DNA of 33,012 nucleotides from Thermoflexus sp. Its GTDB lineage: Bacteria > Chloroflexota > Anaerolineae > Thermoflexales > Thermoflexaceae. The translations under genes were made by a program, and so were the position numbers. Under the pieces are notes generated by a model, which was given only the letters and a program-made list of their open reading frames with translations, was not told where the DNA came from and searched no databases. The DNA lies in the NCBI GenBank assembly GCA_025057635.1, contig JANXBD010000013.1, positions 1 to 33,012 on the forward strand, written 5' to 3'. Shown one piece after another: positions 1 through 8,272 of the stretch (within the stretch, counting starts at the first letter, position 1; each line of letters opens with the position of its first letter).

Positions 1-548
1 ACGAGGACCTTAGCGTCAAAATCGAGGTTGCCGAACACATCCGTTGGGGAGAGCCTGTAGTTGTCACAGTGACCGTGACGGCTAAGCAGGGCGTCTCAGA
101 CTTAGGAGTTGCTCTCACTTCTTATCCACCGGTCTTTATAGAAGATCGGGGCAAATGGATAGAAGAGGGAATAAAGGTGAGCGTCGACGTCAAAGCCCAT
201 CAACCTCTTGTCCTTGTGCACAGGGTTCGTCCTCCCAAGGAGGGGGAATTTCAGTTAATCGCAGAGGCGTATGCGCCGATCCTGGGTTATGTCTTCGACT
301 CCGTGCGCATCTACGTCGGTCGGGAGGGCGGGGTTGTGAACCCGACCCCTAAAGCCTTGCCGGGAACGCCCGCCTTGGTGCCGACCGCTCCGCCCGAGTG
401 GCGTCTCACGCCGTTCCCCACGTCGACGCCCTGGCCCACGCCGTTCCCGACCCCGACTTCTCCAGTGCCAGAGCACACGCCTACGCCCACGCAACCGCCG
501 TCTTTGATCTCGCCCGTTGTGCCGCCTGCGCCGGCCGCATCGCCTTGA
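1..548 (+). CDS. Cell-surface or secreted protein with Pro/Thr-rich C-terminal tail (5' partial)
   Basis: The reading frame is open from base 3, so the gene begins left of the window; the first ATG at 69 is internal. About the first 110 visible residues alternate hydrophobic and polar positions (for example VVVTVTVTAKQG, VRIYVGREGG), which suits a beta-sandwich extracellular domain. The last 55 or so residues are a Pro/Thr-rich tail (TPFPTSTPWPTPFPTPTSP and similar). Such tails are common as wall-spanning or surface linkers in Chloroflexota secreted proteins. The gene converges on the M23 peptidase gene 174 bp away; that gap holds a small GC-rich hairpin (624-636, loop ttc) with no T-tract. 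I do not recognise the family, so the surface location is inferred from the tail only. Confidence 0.6.
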   Translation, partial: EDLSVKIEVAEHIRWGEPVVVTVTVTAKQGVSDLGVALTSYPPVFIEDRGKWIEEGIKVSVDVKAHQPLVLVHRVRPPKEGEFQLIAEAYAPILGYVFDSVRIYVGREGGVVNPTPKALPGTPALVPTAPPEWRLTPFPTSTPWPTPFPTPTSPVPEHTPTPTQPPSLISPVVPPAPAASP

Positions 549-722
549 GCGGCTGTTCGGGGAGGGCAAACGGCCAGGAATGCTTAGGGGGGTGGGCAGG
601 CCAAGATCTCGCTCCAGCTGATGCCGCCTTCGGCGGTGCGGCTGATACATCACTCGTTGAACCGCAGTTCATAACTGGACAAAGCACGTCGGCCTACCCA
701 TGGTTTGAAACACTCGCCGGCG

Positions 723-1952
723 TTAGGGGAGCACGTGCCAGGGGTTCACAAACCCGTCTGGCCCCCGGATCTCAAAGTGCAAGTGAGGCCCACTGGAACG
801 CCCGGTCGAACCCACCAGCCCAATAGTAGCCCCCTTGGCCACCTGCTGCCCGCAGCCCACGAAGATCTGGCTGAGATGCGAGTAATAGGTTTGATAGCCG
901 TTCCCGTGATCCAGGACGATCAGATTCCCGTATCCGGAGTTGCTCCAGCCGGAATAGACCACGGTGCCCGCATCGGCAGCATATACAGGATCGCCCAAAC
1001 GCCCCGCGAAGTCCACGCCTCGATGGTAGGGTGTGAAATCATAGCCAGAGCGCCAGCGGCTGTTGACTGGCCAGACGAAGCTCCCCGTGCCCAGTGGTGC
1101 GACTTGGACGCTGGGGCAGGCCCCCGCCGGCATTGCTTTGCCCCCTGCAATCACCACGTAGGAGCGCCGAGGAGGCGTCCACCCCATAAAGGGCCGCGAG
1201 CCGCCGGGGATGATCAGCACCTGGCCGACCTGGGGCTCGCTCCCGTCCATTAGGCCGTTCCACTCGGCATTCCGGATGTCGTCTGGGGTGACCTTATATT
1301 TCTTCGCGATTTCCTCTAGGGTTTCTCCTTCTTTGAACGTATGCAGGATCCCATCTACCGGCGGGATGTTCAGGACCTGGCCGATGTCTAGCGAGTGGGG
1401 ATCATCCTGGAGAACCTCATAGTTTGCCCAGAGAATGGTCTCTGGACGCAGTTTGAACTTCTCAGCGATCCCGAAAAGTGTATCGCCGGCTTGAACTGTA
1501 TACGTGATGATTCCGCGCCGGGGCCGCTCCGGGATCTCGGTATGCAGATCGATCTCGCGGATGATGAGCGCCGGACTATTCCGGCGAGTTCCGCCTAGAT
1601 GGGCGGAACGGCGGAGGAGCGCTTGTAACACCTCGGGCGAGGCTGGTTTGTCTTGAGGGATTTCCGGGAACTGGATCGGCTGAAGAAGCCACGCCGGAGC
1701 TGATCGGCTTTGGTTGAGGGCTAGGTATAGCAATCCCACCATCAGAACCAGGCCGATATGCACACTATAGTGGGCCCACAAGGCGATGCTGAACGCCTGG
1801 GCTCTCCCAATAAGATCTTTTAGCCTTTGAAGTTGCTCGTGAAGCTGAACAGACCAGGGACTTTGACCATCACTGGTGGAAGGGGCCCGCACGAGGCATA
1901 CCCCTATCCTCCCCAGGGGGGAGGATTTCCGAACCGAGGGGTGGTGTTTCAT
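723..1952 (-). CDS. Membrane-anchored LysM / M23 peptidoglycan endopeptidase
   Basis: This protein of 409 residues is predicted to cut peptidoglycan cross-links or to act in wall remodelling. A basic cytoplasmic N-terminus is followed by one membrane segment (about 57-79), so the rest is extracytoplasmic. Two LysM repeats follow (about 150-197, with YTVQAGDTLFGIAEKF, and 202-249, with FKEGETLEEIAKKY). The C-terminal M23 domain (about 290-405) has the zinc-ligand motifs HRGVDFAG (H310, D314) and HLHFE (H390, H392), so it looks catalytically intact rather than a degenerate LytM activator. I chose ATG at 1952 because GGAG lies 9 nt upstream; an in-frame TTG at 1988 adds 12 residues with weaker support. 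It has its own sigma-70 promoter at 2072-2100 and sits below a perfect palindrome at 2107-2126. Confidence 0.9.
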   Translation of the reverse strand: MKHHPSVRKSSPLGRIGVCLVRAPSTSDGQSPWSVQLHEQLQRLKDLIGRAQAFSIALWAHYSVHIGLVLMVGLLYLALNQSRSAPAWLLQPIQFPEIPQDKPASPEVLQALLRRSAHLGGTRRNSPALIIREIDLHTEIPERPRRGIITYTVQAGDTLFGIAEKFKLRPETILWANYEVLQDDPHSLDIGQVLNIPPVDGILHTFKEGETLEEIAKKYKVTPDDIRNAEWNGLMDGSEPQVGQVLIIPGGSRPFMGWTPPRRSYVVIAGGKAMPAGACPSVQVAPLGTGSFVWPVNSRWRSGYDFTPYHRGVDFAGRLGDPVYAADAGTVVYSGWSNSGYGNLIVLDHGNGYQTYYSHLSQIFVGCGQQVAKGATIGLVGSTGRSSGPHLHFEIRGPDGFVNPWHVLP

Positions 1953-2071
1953 CCCTGCGTTCTCCTCAGTCGGGGAGGGAGGAATCAAGCTCAGGCGGCC
2001 AATCCCTTCCCCTACGGAATTTGATTGATCATGATCAGCTCCAGACCGGTCTCTGGCCGGAGGTCGTCCCT

Positions 2072-2100
2072 ATTATAGAGAGTCTGCCGGTTTTAGGCAA
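2072..2100 (-). promoter_or_regulatory. Sigma-70 type promoter of the M23 peptidase gene
   Basis: Read on the minus strand, a -35 box TTGCCT (2095-2100) and a perfect -10 box TATAAT (2072-2077) are separated by exactly 17 nt. Transcription would start near 2065, giving a leader of about 113 nt that contains an inverted repeat (ccaga/tctgg around 2041-2056). The box arrangement matches the one found before the transporter operon at 11135-11163. Confidence 0.75.
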
Positions 2101-2106
2101 GTCCAT

Positions 2107-2126
2107 ATTGTGAATATTTTCACAAT
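2107..2126. promoter_or_regulatory. Perfect 20-bp palindrome, candidate Rex- or CRP/FNR-family operator
   Basis: The sequence is ATTGTGAA-tatt-TTCACAAT, two perfect 8-bp arms around 4 nt. It ends 6 bp upstream of the -35 box of the M23 peptidase promoter. The TTGTGAA-N4-TTCACAA form resembles sites bound by the redox sensor Rex, and the embedded TGTGA-N6-TCACA equals the CRP-type consensus. Its centre is about 51 bp upstream of the predicted start of transcription, which allows activation as well as repression. Which regulator binds is not determined by the sequence. The rest of the gene-free stretch 1953-2327 shows nothing else I can support. Confidence 0.6.
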
Positions 2127-2327
2127 CTTTAGCGAAGGTGGAAGGATTGAATGCCGGGCTGGTGCCTCTTTTCCCTCAGTCGCTTCTGCTCATCTCCGCA
2201 TTTGGCCTTGCGGGTGAGGAGGAGAGATAAGCTTCCTTCCGGCTGCCAGCCGTTCGCTTCCTGACCGCATGAAATTGCCTAGAATCTATCCTCACAACCA
2301 TTGGGTTTGAGAGGAGGAATCAGACGG

Positions 2328-2720
2328 TCACCAGAGGGTCTCCACCCGCTCGGAACGGCGGATAGTCTCATCGTAGGTTACCAGCACAGCACCGTAGCGC
2401 CGTGCGGTGGCCACGATCACCCGGTCATGCAGGTCTTCCAGCTCGGGGAGGTCTCGCACTAGGGCCAGCAGGCTCAGATCGAGGGGGACGATCTCAAATC
2501 TTCCCTTTCCCAGGAGTGTGGTGATGGCGATCTCCCAGAGAGGAGGGATCAGATCCTTTTCCTCGATTCGAATCAGCTCCAACAGAACCACCACTGGGAT
2601 CAGCCCTCGGGCTTCCCCGCGCTCGATCTCCTCAAGTGCGCGGCGGGCGGCTGGGCTCAGCCGCTCGTCCCGAGTAAGATACCAGATTAGGGTATGAGTA
2701 TCTAGAACGTAAACGCTCAC
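2328..2720 (-). CDS. PIN-domain ribonuclease, VapC-like toxin
   Basis: This protein of 130 residues has the PIN fold signature: LDTHTLIWYL at the N-terminus (D7), E48 in LLELI, LEDLHDRVIVATA (D100) and LVTYDE (D118). These four acidic residues form the usual Mg-dependent RNase site, so it looks active. The LDTHTLIW start is typical of the Sll0205-like VapC subgroup. It begins with GTG overlapping the stop of the preceding gene by 4 nt (GTGA), which implies translational coupling to that 74-residue protein, its probable antitoxin. The pair lies downstream of the ABC transporter genes on the same strand and may be partly co-transcribed with them. Alternative reading: a free-standing PIN nuclease with no toxin role. 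Confidence 0.8.
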   Translation of the reverse strand: MSVYVLDTHTLIWYLTRDERLSPAARRALEEIERGEARGLIPVVVLLELIRIEEKDLIPPLWEIAITTLLGKGRFEIVPLDLSLLALVRDLPELEDLHDRVIVATARRYGAVLVTYDETIRRSERVETLW

Positions 2721-2941
2721 GGAGACCTCGGCTCATAGGGGGTCAGCTCATGCCACTCTCGATCCCACTGGGACTGGATCTCTTGTCGTATCTGTCGCAC
2801 GGTCTCGGGATCCAGCCGTGGGTCGGGGAAGGGATGAAGGTGGCGGCAGTGAGCGGCCAGGATGAAGCGGATCACGTGCTTAAGCACGATGATCTCATTT
2901 TCCAGTCGCTCCAACCGCGCCTGCAGTTCCTCAGAATGCAT
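2717..2941 (-). CDS. Small coiled-coil protein, probable antitoxin of the PIN toxin
   Basis: This 74-residue protein starts at ATG 2941 behind a strong GGAGG with 5 nt spacing. Residues about 3-30 form a predicted helix or coiled coil (EELQARLERLENEIIVLKH), followed by a His/Pro-rich segment (HCRHLHPFPDPRLDP) and a charged helix. No AbrB, ribbon-helix-helix or Phd signature is visible, so it is not a standard VapB. The antitoxin role is inferred only from the 4-nt overlap with the PIN gene. A longer open frame extends to 3388, but it runs antisense-like through neighbouring genes and lacks a ribosome site. Confidence 0.6.
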   Translation of the reverse strand: MHSEELQARLERLENEIIVLKHVIRFILAAHCRHLHPFPDPRLDPETVRQIRQEIQSQWDREWHELTPYEPRSP

Positions 2942-3021
2942 GAGCACCTCCGGATGGTTCCCCGGGAGTTTCTTTCTCGATCGTCCAGGCTCGAGGATAA
3001 CCAGCCGATTGGATATCCGGT

Positions 3022-3228
3022 TCACTCCAGCCGCTGTTTCTCCCGCACGTACACCGCGCTCCCAACCATTGCGATCCACAATCCGCCAATCGATGCAGCG
3101 TAAGCCAGCAGGCTCAGCTCTAAGGATGGTGGGATGACGCGAAGGGTCATCCCAAAGGCCAACACCCAGCCTATCCCCATCATGGCCAGCCCAATGCCCA
3201 TCAACCGGCATCCCAAAGCGCACCTCAT
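3022..3228 (-). CDS. Small two-helix membrane protein coupled to the transporter ATPase
   Basis: This 68-residue protein has two hydrophobic segments, about 10-31 (MGIGLAMMGIGWVLAFGMTL) and 38-61 (ending AMVGSAVYV), and a short basic C-terminus. The start ATG at 3228 overlaps the TGA of the ATPase gene (ATGA), so translation is probably coupled; an upstream in-frame TTG at 3243 would add 5 residues. I do not recognise the family. Its position as the last gene of the ABC transporter cluster suggests an accessory membrane subunit, or simply a passenger. Confidence 0.5.
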   Translation of the reverse strand: MRCALGCRLMGIGLAMMGIGWVLAFGMTLRVIPPSLELSLLAYAASIGGLWIAMVGSAVYVREKQRLE

Positions 3229-4214
3229 TCGTACAGCCAGCAAGCCACTTCATGATGCGGACCGATGCGGAATTCCGGAGGCTCTCGGACCTCGCATAAT
3301 CCGGGAATGGCTTTCGGACAGCGAGGGTGGAAACGGCATCCTGGGGGTGGCGCGACCAGACTGGGAGGCTCCCCGGGCGGCACCTCACGAAATCGCTGGG
3401 CGTTCTGAGGATCCGGTTCGGGGATCGCTGCCAGAAGGGCCCAGGTATACGGATGTCGTGGGTTGAGAATCAGCTCATCTGCGGGAGCCTTCTCGACAAT
3501 TTTGCCCGCATACATGACAAAGATCCGCTCGGAGAAATGGCGTGCTGTCGAGAGGTCGTGGGTGATGTAGAGGATGGAGAGTCGATGGTTTCGTTGCAAT
3601 TCTCGGAGGAGAGAGAGGATCTCCAACCGGACAGAGGCGTCCAGCATTGAAACTGGCTCGTCTGCGATCAGCAGCTTCGGGTTAAGGATGGTCGCCCGAG
3701 CGATGACGACACGCTGTTGTTGCCCGCCGCTCAGTTGATGAGGGAACTTTTTCAGGAAATCCTCTACCGGGGTCAATTTTACCTCTTCCAGCGCCCGCCG
3801 CACTCGCTCCATCCGCTGTTGACCGTTCTCGCGGCGGGTGATGATCAATGGCTCTTCCAGGATCTGCTGGATAGTCATAAAAGGCGGCAGTGCGCCGTAA
3901 GGATCTTGCTGGACATATCCGATGCGCGTTCGATACCAGCGGAGATCCGCAGGTTTCAAACGAGGAACATCCCGGCCTTCGAAGACGATGGAACCGGCAC
4001 GGGGGCGATAGAGACCTAGGATAGCACGCATGAGGGTGGACTTTCCCGATCCACTCTCTCCGACGATTGCTACGGCTTCTCCTTCTCGGAGCTGAAAGCT
4101 CACTCCATCCACAGCGCGAACATAACCGGCGATCCCGAAACCGAATCGACGTAACGTAAACCACACCTGTAGATCTTGAACGCTGAGCAAGACATCCGCG
4201 TTCATCTCTAGCAT
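3225..4214 (-). CDS. Oligopeptide/dipeptide ABC transporter ATPase (DppF/OppF type)
   Basis: This 329-residue nucleotide-binding subunit powers peptide-type uptake. It has Walker A GESGSGKST (52-60), Q-loop Q102/Q103, signature LSGGQ (161-165), Walker B LLIADEP (E186) and switch H219 (ITHD). The C-terminal oligo_HPY region carries NPRHPYTWALLAAIPEP and a Cys-rich GCRFHPRCP end, as usual for this family. ATG at 4214 has GGAGAG upstream; a small inverted repeat (ctccga 4224-4229 / tcggag 4237-4242) overlaps this ribosome site and might modulate it. It lies 249 bp after the DppD-type ATPase gene, a wider gap than between the other cluster members here. The true substrate cannot be told from sequence. 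Confidence 0.92.
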   Translation of the reverse strand: MLEMNADVLLSVQDLQVWFTLRRFGFGIAGYVRAVDGVSFQLREGEAVAIVGESGSGKSTLMRAILGLYRPRAGSIVFEGRDVPRLKPADLRWYRTRIGYVQQDPYGALPPFMTIQQILEEPLIITRRENGQQRMERVRRALEEVKLTPVEDFLKKFPHQLSGGQQQRVVIARATILNPKLLIADEPVSMLDASVRLEILSLLRELQRNHRLSILYITHDLSTARHFSERIFVMYAGKIVEKAPADELILNPRHPYTWALLAAIPEPDPQNAQRFREVPPGEPPSLVAPPPGCRFHPRCPKAIPGLCEVREPPEFRIGPHHEVACWLYE

Positions 4215-4463
4215 CCGATGGCTCTCCGAGAGATATTCGGAGATAATTGGTTCTCATCTGGGTGGGTCGTTCTCTGTCCTAATAGCCGCTGGAAGCGACA
4301 AGGTCAGGTATGAAAAGGCACGGATCAAACACCCTGTATCTCAATGCGGCGACCAAATCCCCTTAGGAGCTCTTATTGGCCCGAGGCCCTCGAGAACCTC
4401 ACGGTCAGGCGAGAACAAGACATCCGCCGCGTGGGAGCCCTAGCCAGTCCAAGGTTCGCCCTA

Positions 4464-5420
4464 TCATTCATACAGCCAGCATTTTACCTGTCGGCCCTCC
4501 ACGTTGAACAGGGGCGGGTCTAGATCACAACGGGCGAAGCGGAAGGAGCAGCGATCTGCGAAACGGCAGCCTGCCGGAGGGTGGATCAAGCTGGGAGGCT
4601 GGCCAGGGATATACTCCGGAGCCTGATGGCCTCGGAGGCGGGGAACTGCTGCCAGTAACCTCTGGGAATACGGATGAAGAGGCTGATGGAAAAAGTGCTT
4701 GGCGTCGCTCAGCTCTACGATCTGGCCTGCGTACATGATCGCCATCTGATCGGCGAGCTCGGAGGCGGTGGCGATATCGTGGGTGATCAAAATATAACTA
4801 GTCTTCATTTCGTTTTTGATACCCTTTAGCAGGTTCATGATGTTCGCTTGGGTCAACAGATCCAGGGCCGACGTGGGTTCATCCAAGATCACCAAGGCGG
4901 GGTAGGTGATCAGGGCCATTGCGATAGCGACTCGCTGTCGCATCCCGCCACTAAGCTCAAACGGATAGCGTCGGATGAAATCCTGCGGCACCCCCACGTA
5001 GCTTAACATTTGGGCAGCGCGCTCGATGGCTTGAGGTTTGCTCAATCCCAGGTGAAGCATCGCTGGCTCGGCCACCTGATCCCCTACCCGTAGCACCGGA
5101 TTTAGGGCGTTCATGGAAGCCTGGGGCACAAACGAGATCTGAGACCAGCGGATTTCCCGTCGGAATGTTTCGTCGTCCATGGCCATCAGATCGCGACCAT
5201 CAAGATACACCTGCCCCGAGTAACGAGACACATTCCGAGGCAGCAGTCGCAGGATAGCGCGGGCTAGGGAGCTTTTCCCACATCCGGACTCCCCCAACAC
5301 CGCGAGGGCCCCGTTGCGGGGGACGGAGAACGAAATGCGATCCACGGCCTGAACAACGCCCTTTCGGGTGCGGAAATGCAGGGTCAATTCCTCCACCCGA
5401 AGGACCTCCGCGCTTGTCAT
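4464..5420 (-). CDS. Oligopeptide/dipeptide ABC transporter ATPase (DppD/OppD type)
   Basis: This 318-residue ATPase has Walker A GESGCGKSS (43-51), signature LSGGM (156-160), Walker B VILDEPTSALD (D180, E181) and ITHD switch His. The oligo_HPY tail has HPLHPYSQRLLAAVPRL and a Cys-containing end (GCRFADRC and a later FARC). It pairs with the second ATPase at 3225-4214 to form the heterodimer typical of peptide, nickel and some sugar importers. The ATG lies only 3 bp after the stop of the DppC-type permease gene, so the two are surely in one transcript. Confidence 0.92.
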   Translation of the reverse strand: MTSAEVLRVEELTLHFRTRKGVVQAVDRISFSVPRNGALAVLGESGCGKSSLARAILRLLPRNVSRYSGQVYLDGRDLMAMDDETFRREIRWSQISFVPQASMNALNPVLRVGDQVAEPAMLHLGLSKPQAIERAAQMLSYVGVPQDFIRRYPFELSGGMRQRVAIAMALITYPALVILDEPTSALDLLTQANIMNLLKGIKNEMKTSYILITHDIATASELADQMAIMYAGQIVELSDAKHFFHQPLHPYSQRLLAAVPRLRGHQAPEYIPGQPPSLIHPPAGCRFADRCSFRFARCDLDPPLFNVEGRQVKCWLYE

Positions 5421-5423
5421 CTG

Positions 5424-6779
5424 TCACATCTCCCGCAAGCGTGGGTTGAAGATGCGATCTAGAGCGAATCCTAACATAGCAAACCCCAGGCCGGTGATCA
5501 TCAAGAGGAAGGCTGGCTCTAGCACCCAGTAATACTGACCTCGATATGGAGCTCCATTGGCCACCGCGTTCTCGATCACCTTTCCCCAGGTAGGCAGAAC
5601 AGGATCTCCCAGGCCTAACACAGCCAGTGAGGCCTCCAGGAACACAAAGCTGGGCACCAGGATGATCAGGTTGGGGATCACCACCGGCAGCACGGGCGGG
5701 ATCAAATAGCGGAAGATGATGCGCCAGCTTCCAGCTCCGTACGCTCGGGCGGCCTCTATGTAGGGTGAGCTGCGCACTTGGATGAAAATCGCTCGGAAGG
5801 TCTTCATTGCTGTTCCAAACACGCTCAGCAGAATGCTCACCCCCAGGATCACCCAGATGCTTCGCGAGTAGAGAGTCCCGATCATAATTAGGATCGGGAG
5901 GAAGGGAAGCATCATCACCACATCATTGGCTCGCTGAATCAGATCGTCCCAAAGTCCGCCGAACCATGCGCCGATCGCTGCGATGGTGACGGTCATGAAG
6001 ATAGTTCCGACTGCCGCCAGCAATCCAAAGGTCAGGGCGACCGGTGCTCCCCATAGTAATGCGATTCGCAAATCTCGACGGAGGTGATCGGTGCCTGCTA
6101 AGCCATGCACCTTGCCATACACGACGAGCTCCGCATCAAAGGTGGTCTGGGGCTCGAATCCCAACACGCGCACCTCGACCTGATATGAGCCCTTGAGGGG
6201 CACAGGAGCTCCCTGGGAGTTGGGCACAGTGAAAAGCCCGACGGAGACCGGCAGATCTCCGATCAAGCGGCGGATCCGACGAGCCAGCGCTTCATCCTGG
6301 TCGAACCGGAAACTCCCGCTCGGTCGAGCGCTGAACTCTCCAATCAAAATCTCCCGATGGTCCGGCGTGCGCCAGAGGATGGAGACGAAGGGGGGCTTGG
6401 AAGGATACGTCGCGTCATAGAACAGATTAATTTCCGATGGGAAATCGTCTGCTCGATATTCAAAGACGTAGAGCAAGGTGATCTGCTTGCCTTCCTGAGT
6501 GGGCTTTTCAGCACGGGCGGCTTGGCCGCGTCGGGAGTCCAGGGCAATGGTTTCCGGCAGTTTTTCCCTTCGGAACCAATTGAGCCAAGCTGGCGGGGCC
6601 GTGCGGGGCAGGGCGCGCCAGGTTTGCTCACCGGCCCTCCACAGTTCGATGGCCTGCGAATATGGCATGGTAATCACGGTATAGATGGAGACCAGCACCA
6701 GAAGGCCAATGATGACCAGCCCGAGAAGCGCGGAGGGATAATATCGGAGCTGATGGAGTGCATCTCGCAGGCCCTGCAC
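5424..6779 (-). CDS. DppC-type ABC permease with a large extracytoplasmic insertion
   Basis: This membrane subunit of 451 residues is much longer than the roughly 280-310 usual for DppC/OppC. TM1 is at about 16-38. Residues about 40-227 are a soluble, beta-rich insertion (for example TLLYVFEYRADDFPSEIN, GSYQVEVRVLGFEP) that would sit outside the membrane. The normal permease core then starts with the family motif GTDHLRRDL (229-237), and the EAA loop is at 342-361 (IEAARAYGAGSWRIIFRYLI). The start is GTG at 6779, supported by GGGAGG 8 nt upstream. It follows the DppB-type gene by 55 bp and precedes the DppD gene by 3 bp. The insertion probably contacts the binding protein or substrate; that is inference. 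Confidence 0.9.
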   Translation of the reverse strand: MQGLRDALHQLRYYPSALLGLVIIGLLVLVSIYTVITMPYSQAIELWRAGEQTWRALPRTAPPAWLNWFRREKLPETIALDSRRGQAARAEKPTQEGKQITLLYVFEYRADDFPSEINLFYDATYPSKPPFVSILWRTPDHREILIGEFSARPSGSFRFDQDEALARRIRRLIGDLPVSVGLFTVPNSQGAPVPLKGSYQVEVRVLGFEPQTTFDAELVVYGKVHGLAGTDHLRRDLRIALLWGAPVALTFGLLAAVGTIFMTVTIAAIGAWFGGLWDDLIQRANDVVMMLPFLPILIMIGTLYSRSIWVILGVSILLSVFGTAMKTFRAIFIQVRSSPYIEAARAYGAGSWRIIFRYLIPPVLPVVIPNLIILVPSFVFLEASLAVLGLGDPVLPTWGKVIENAVANGAPYRGQYYWVLEPAFLLMITGLGFAMLGFALDRIFNPRLREM

Positions 6780-6834
6780 CTCAATTTCCTCCCAGTGCCG
6801 GTGCTTTCATCTCGATCTGGGGATCGGATTGAGA

Positions 6835-7971
6835 TCAGGCTTGTCCGCCTTCCCCGATTCGAACGCGTGGATCTAGGATGGCGTAGATGATATCGAGAAC
6901 GAACACGGTGATCGCTAGAAGATAGGCAAAGATCACTGTAGCTCCCACGATCACAGGAGTGTCGAATAGCCCAATCGCCTGATAGAGCGTGCGGCCCATT
7001 CCGGGCCAATTAAAAACGGACTCTAGGATCGGCGCACCCATCCACAAGCTGATCACCGTGAGCATAAAGTTGGTCATGATCGGCGGCAGCGTTGGCCTTA
7101 GGATGTAACGATATTCGATTGCTCGCCCGCTTAATCCCTTTGCCTTTGCCAACTCCACGTAGTCCTCGCTGGAGTAGATCAAGAAGAATGTCCGCCAAGA
7201 ATAAACGCTGATGAAGATCGAGCTGATGAAGAGGGCAGAGACGGGGAGGATCATGTGCTTGAGCACGCCGAGGGCATATTCCGGGAAGGTGGGCGGAGGA
7301 GGGGCGTCCACTAATCCCCCGAAGGGAAGGAGGCGAAGCCAACCTGCGAAGATCACAATCAGGAAAAGCCCATAGAACCAGGGTGGGGCTGCGGATAGAG
7401 GGGAAAGCACCACGAAGGCTCGATCTAGCCAGCTTCCATAGTTACGAGATAGCATCAAGGCGATCATAACGCTGAAAAAGAAGATCAACAGATCCGCTGT
7501 TGCGAACAGGAGGATCGTAGTCGGTAGACGTTCGATGAGAATCCATTGAACTTGTCGGGATCCAGAATCGCTGCTCATCAGCTGAGCGAAGCCCAAGCGC
7601 AAGGTCAGTGCGTTCTGGAGGAAATAAGCGCTTCGCACCAGAAAGGGTTGATCCAGCCCTAGCCGTCGCTCCTCCAGGCGAGCTTGCTCCTCGATGATGC
7701 GCAGTCGATCTTCCGGGCTATGCATACGCATTGCCGGATCGTTTATCACCCGGATCGCGATCTCCTCGCGGATCTCCGCTTTGCGGATCTGATCTACATA
7801 TCCGCCCATGTTCGCGATCAGGATGGTCATATAGACTCCGACAACCACGGTGATCAGCAGTGTGAAACCTCGGATCACCGTGTATCGGGCCAACTGAATC
7901 AAAGTCGTTTGCGCCCATGAGGCTCGAAGGAATTTGCGGAGCTCTGCCAACCCAACGGTAGAAATGCTCAT
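6835..7971 (-). CDS. DppB-type ABC permease
   Basis: This permease of 378 residues has TM1 at about 34-56, an extracytoplasmic segment of about 100 residues containing the conserved RRLGLDQPFLVRSAYFL, and a C-terminal core of five TM segments. The EAA loop reads ELAKAKGLSGRAIEYRYIL, and the family motif VFNWPGMGRTLYQAI is present. ATG at 7971 has AAAGGAAA upstream. It pairs with the DppC-type subunit to form the channel. The end overlaps no gene; 55 bp follow before the DppC-type start. Confidence 0.92.
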   Translation of the reverse strand: MSISTVGLAELRKFLRASWAQTTLIQLARYTVIRGFTLLITVVVGVYMTILIANMGGYVDQIRKAEIREEIAIRVINDPAMRMHSPEDRLRIIEEQARLEERRLGLDQPFLVRSAYFLQNALTLRLGFAQLMSSDSGSRQVQWILIERLPTTILLFATADLLIFFFSVMIALMLSRNYGSWLDRAFVVLSPLSAAPPWFYGLFLIVIFAGWLRLLPFGGLVDAPPPPTFPEYALGVLKHMILPVSALFISSIFISVYSWRTFFLIYSSEDYVELAKAKGLSGRAIEYRYILRPTLPPIMTNFMLTVISLWMGAPILESVFNWPGMGRTLYQAIGLFDTPVIVGATVIFAYLLAITVFVLDIIYAILDPRVRIGEGGQA

Positions 7972-8146
7972 CCCAATTTCCTTTCCAATCCGAAGAAAGG
8001 ATCATCAAATGGCAAATCCGCTCTATTGGTCGGGGACGCCCTATGATCGAAGTCTCCGAAGGGCTGGAAAGTGCCTTCCTCAAATGGGCAGGATGGCCCG
8101 GGCTAACCTCATTGCCGTGATCGGTAGCATATGTTGGCGAATAGCA

Positions 8147-8163
8147 CGGAGGATGATCCTCCG
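8147..8163. repeat. Short palindrome in the binding protein-permease spacer
   Basis: The sequence cggaggat-g-atcctccg has perfect 8-bp arms around one base. It lies in the 436-bp spacer 7972-8407, which has no convincing gene. As RNA it would fold as a 6-bp stem with a 5-nt loop. No function can be assigned. Confidence 0.4.
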
Positions 8164-8272
8164 GAGACAAGCAAGGATCCTCAGATTTGATGCGGGAGCA
8201 GAAATGTGGTCGGAGGCTGCGTTTTCGCTCCTCAAGTCTGAACGGGAACTCTTCAGCCGTGCAATGGTGCTG

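Noticed and set aside
2717-3388. A 223-codon open frame on the minus strand covering the antitoxin-like gene and beyond
   Set aside because: It runs through the membrane-protein and ATPase genes in another frame; only its last 74 codons have a ribosome site and plausible sequence.
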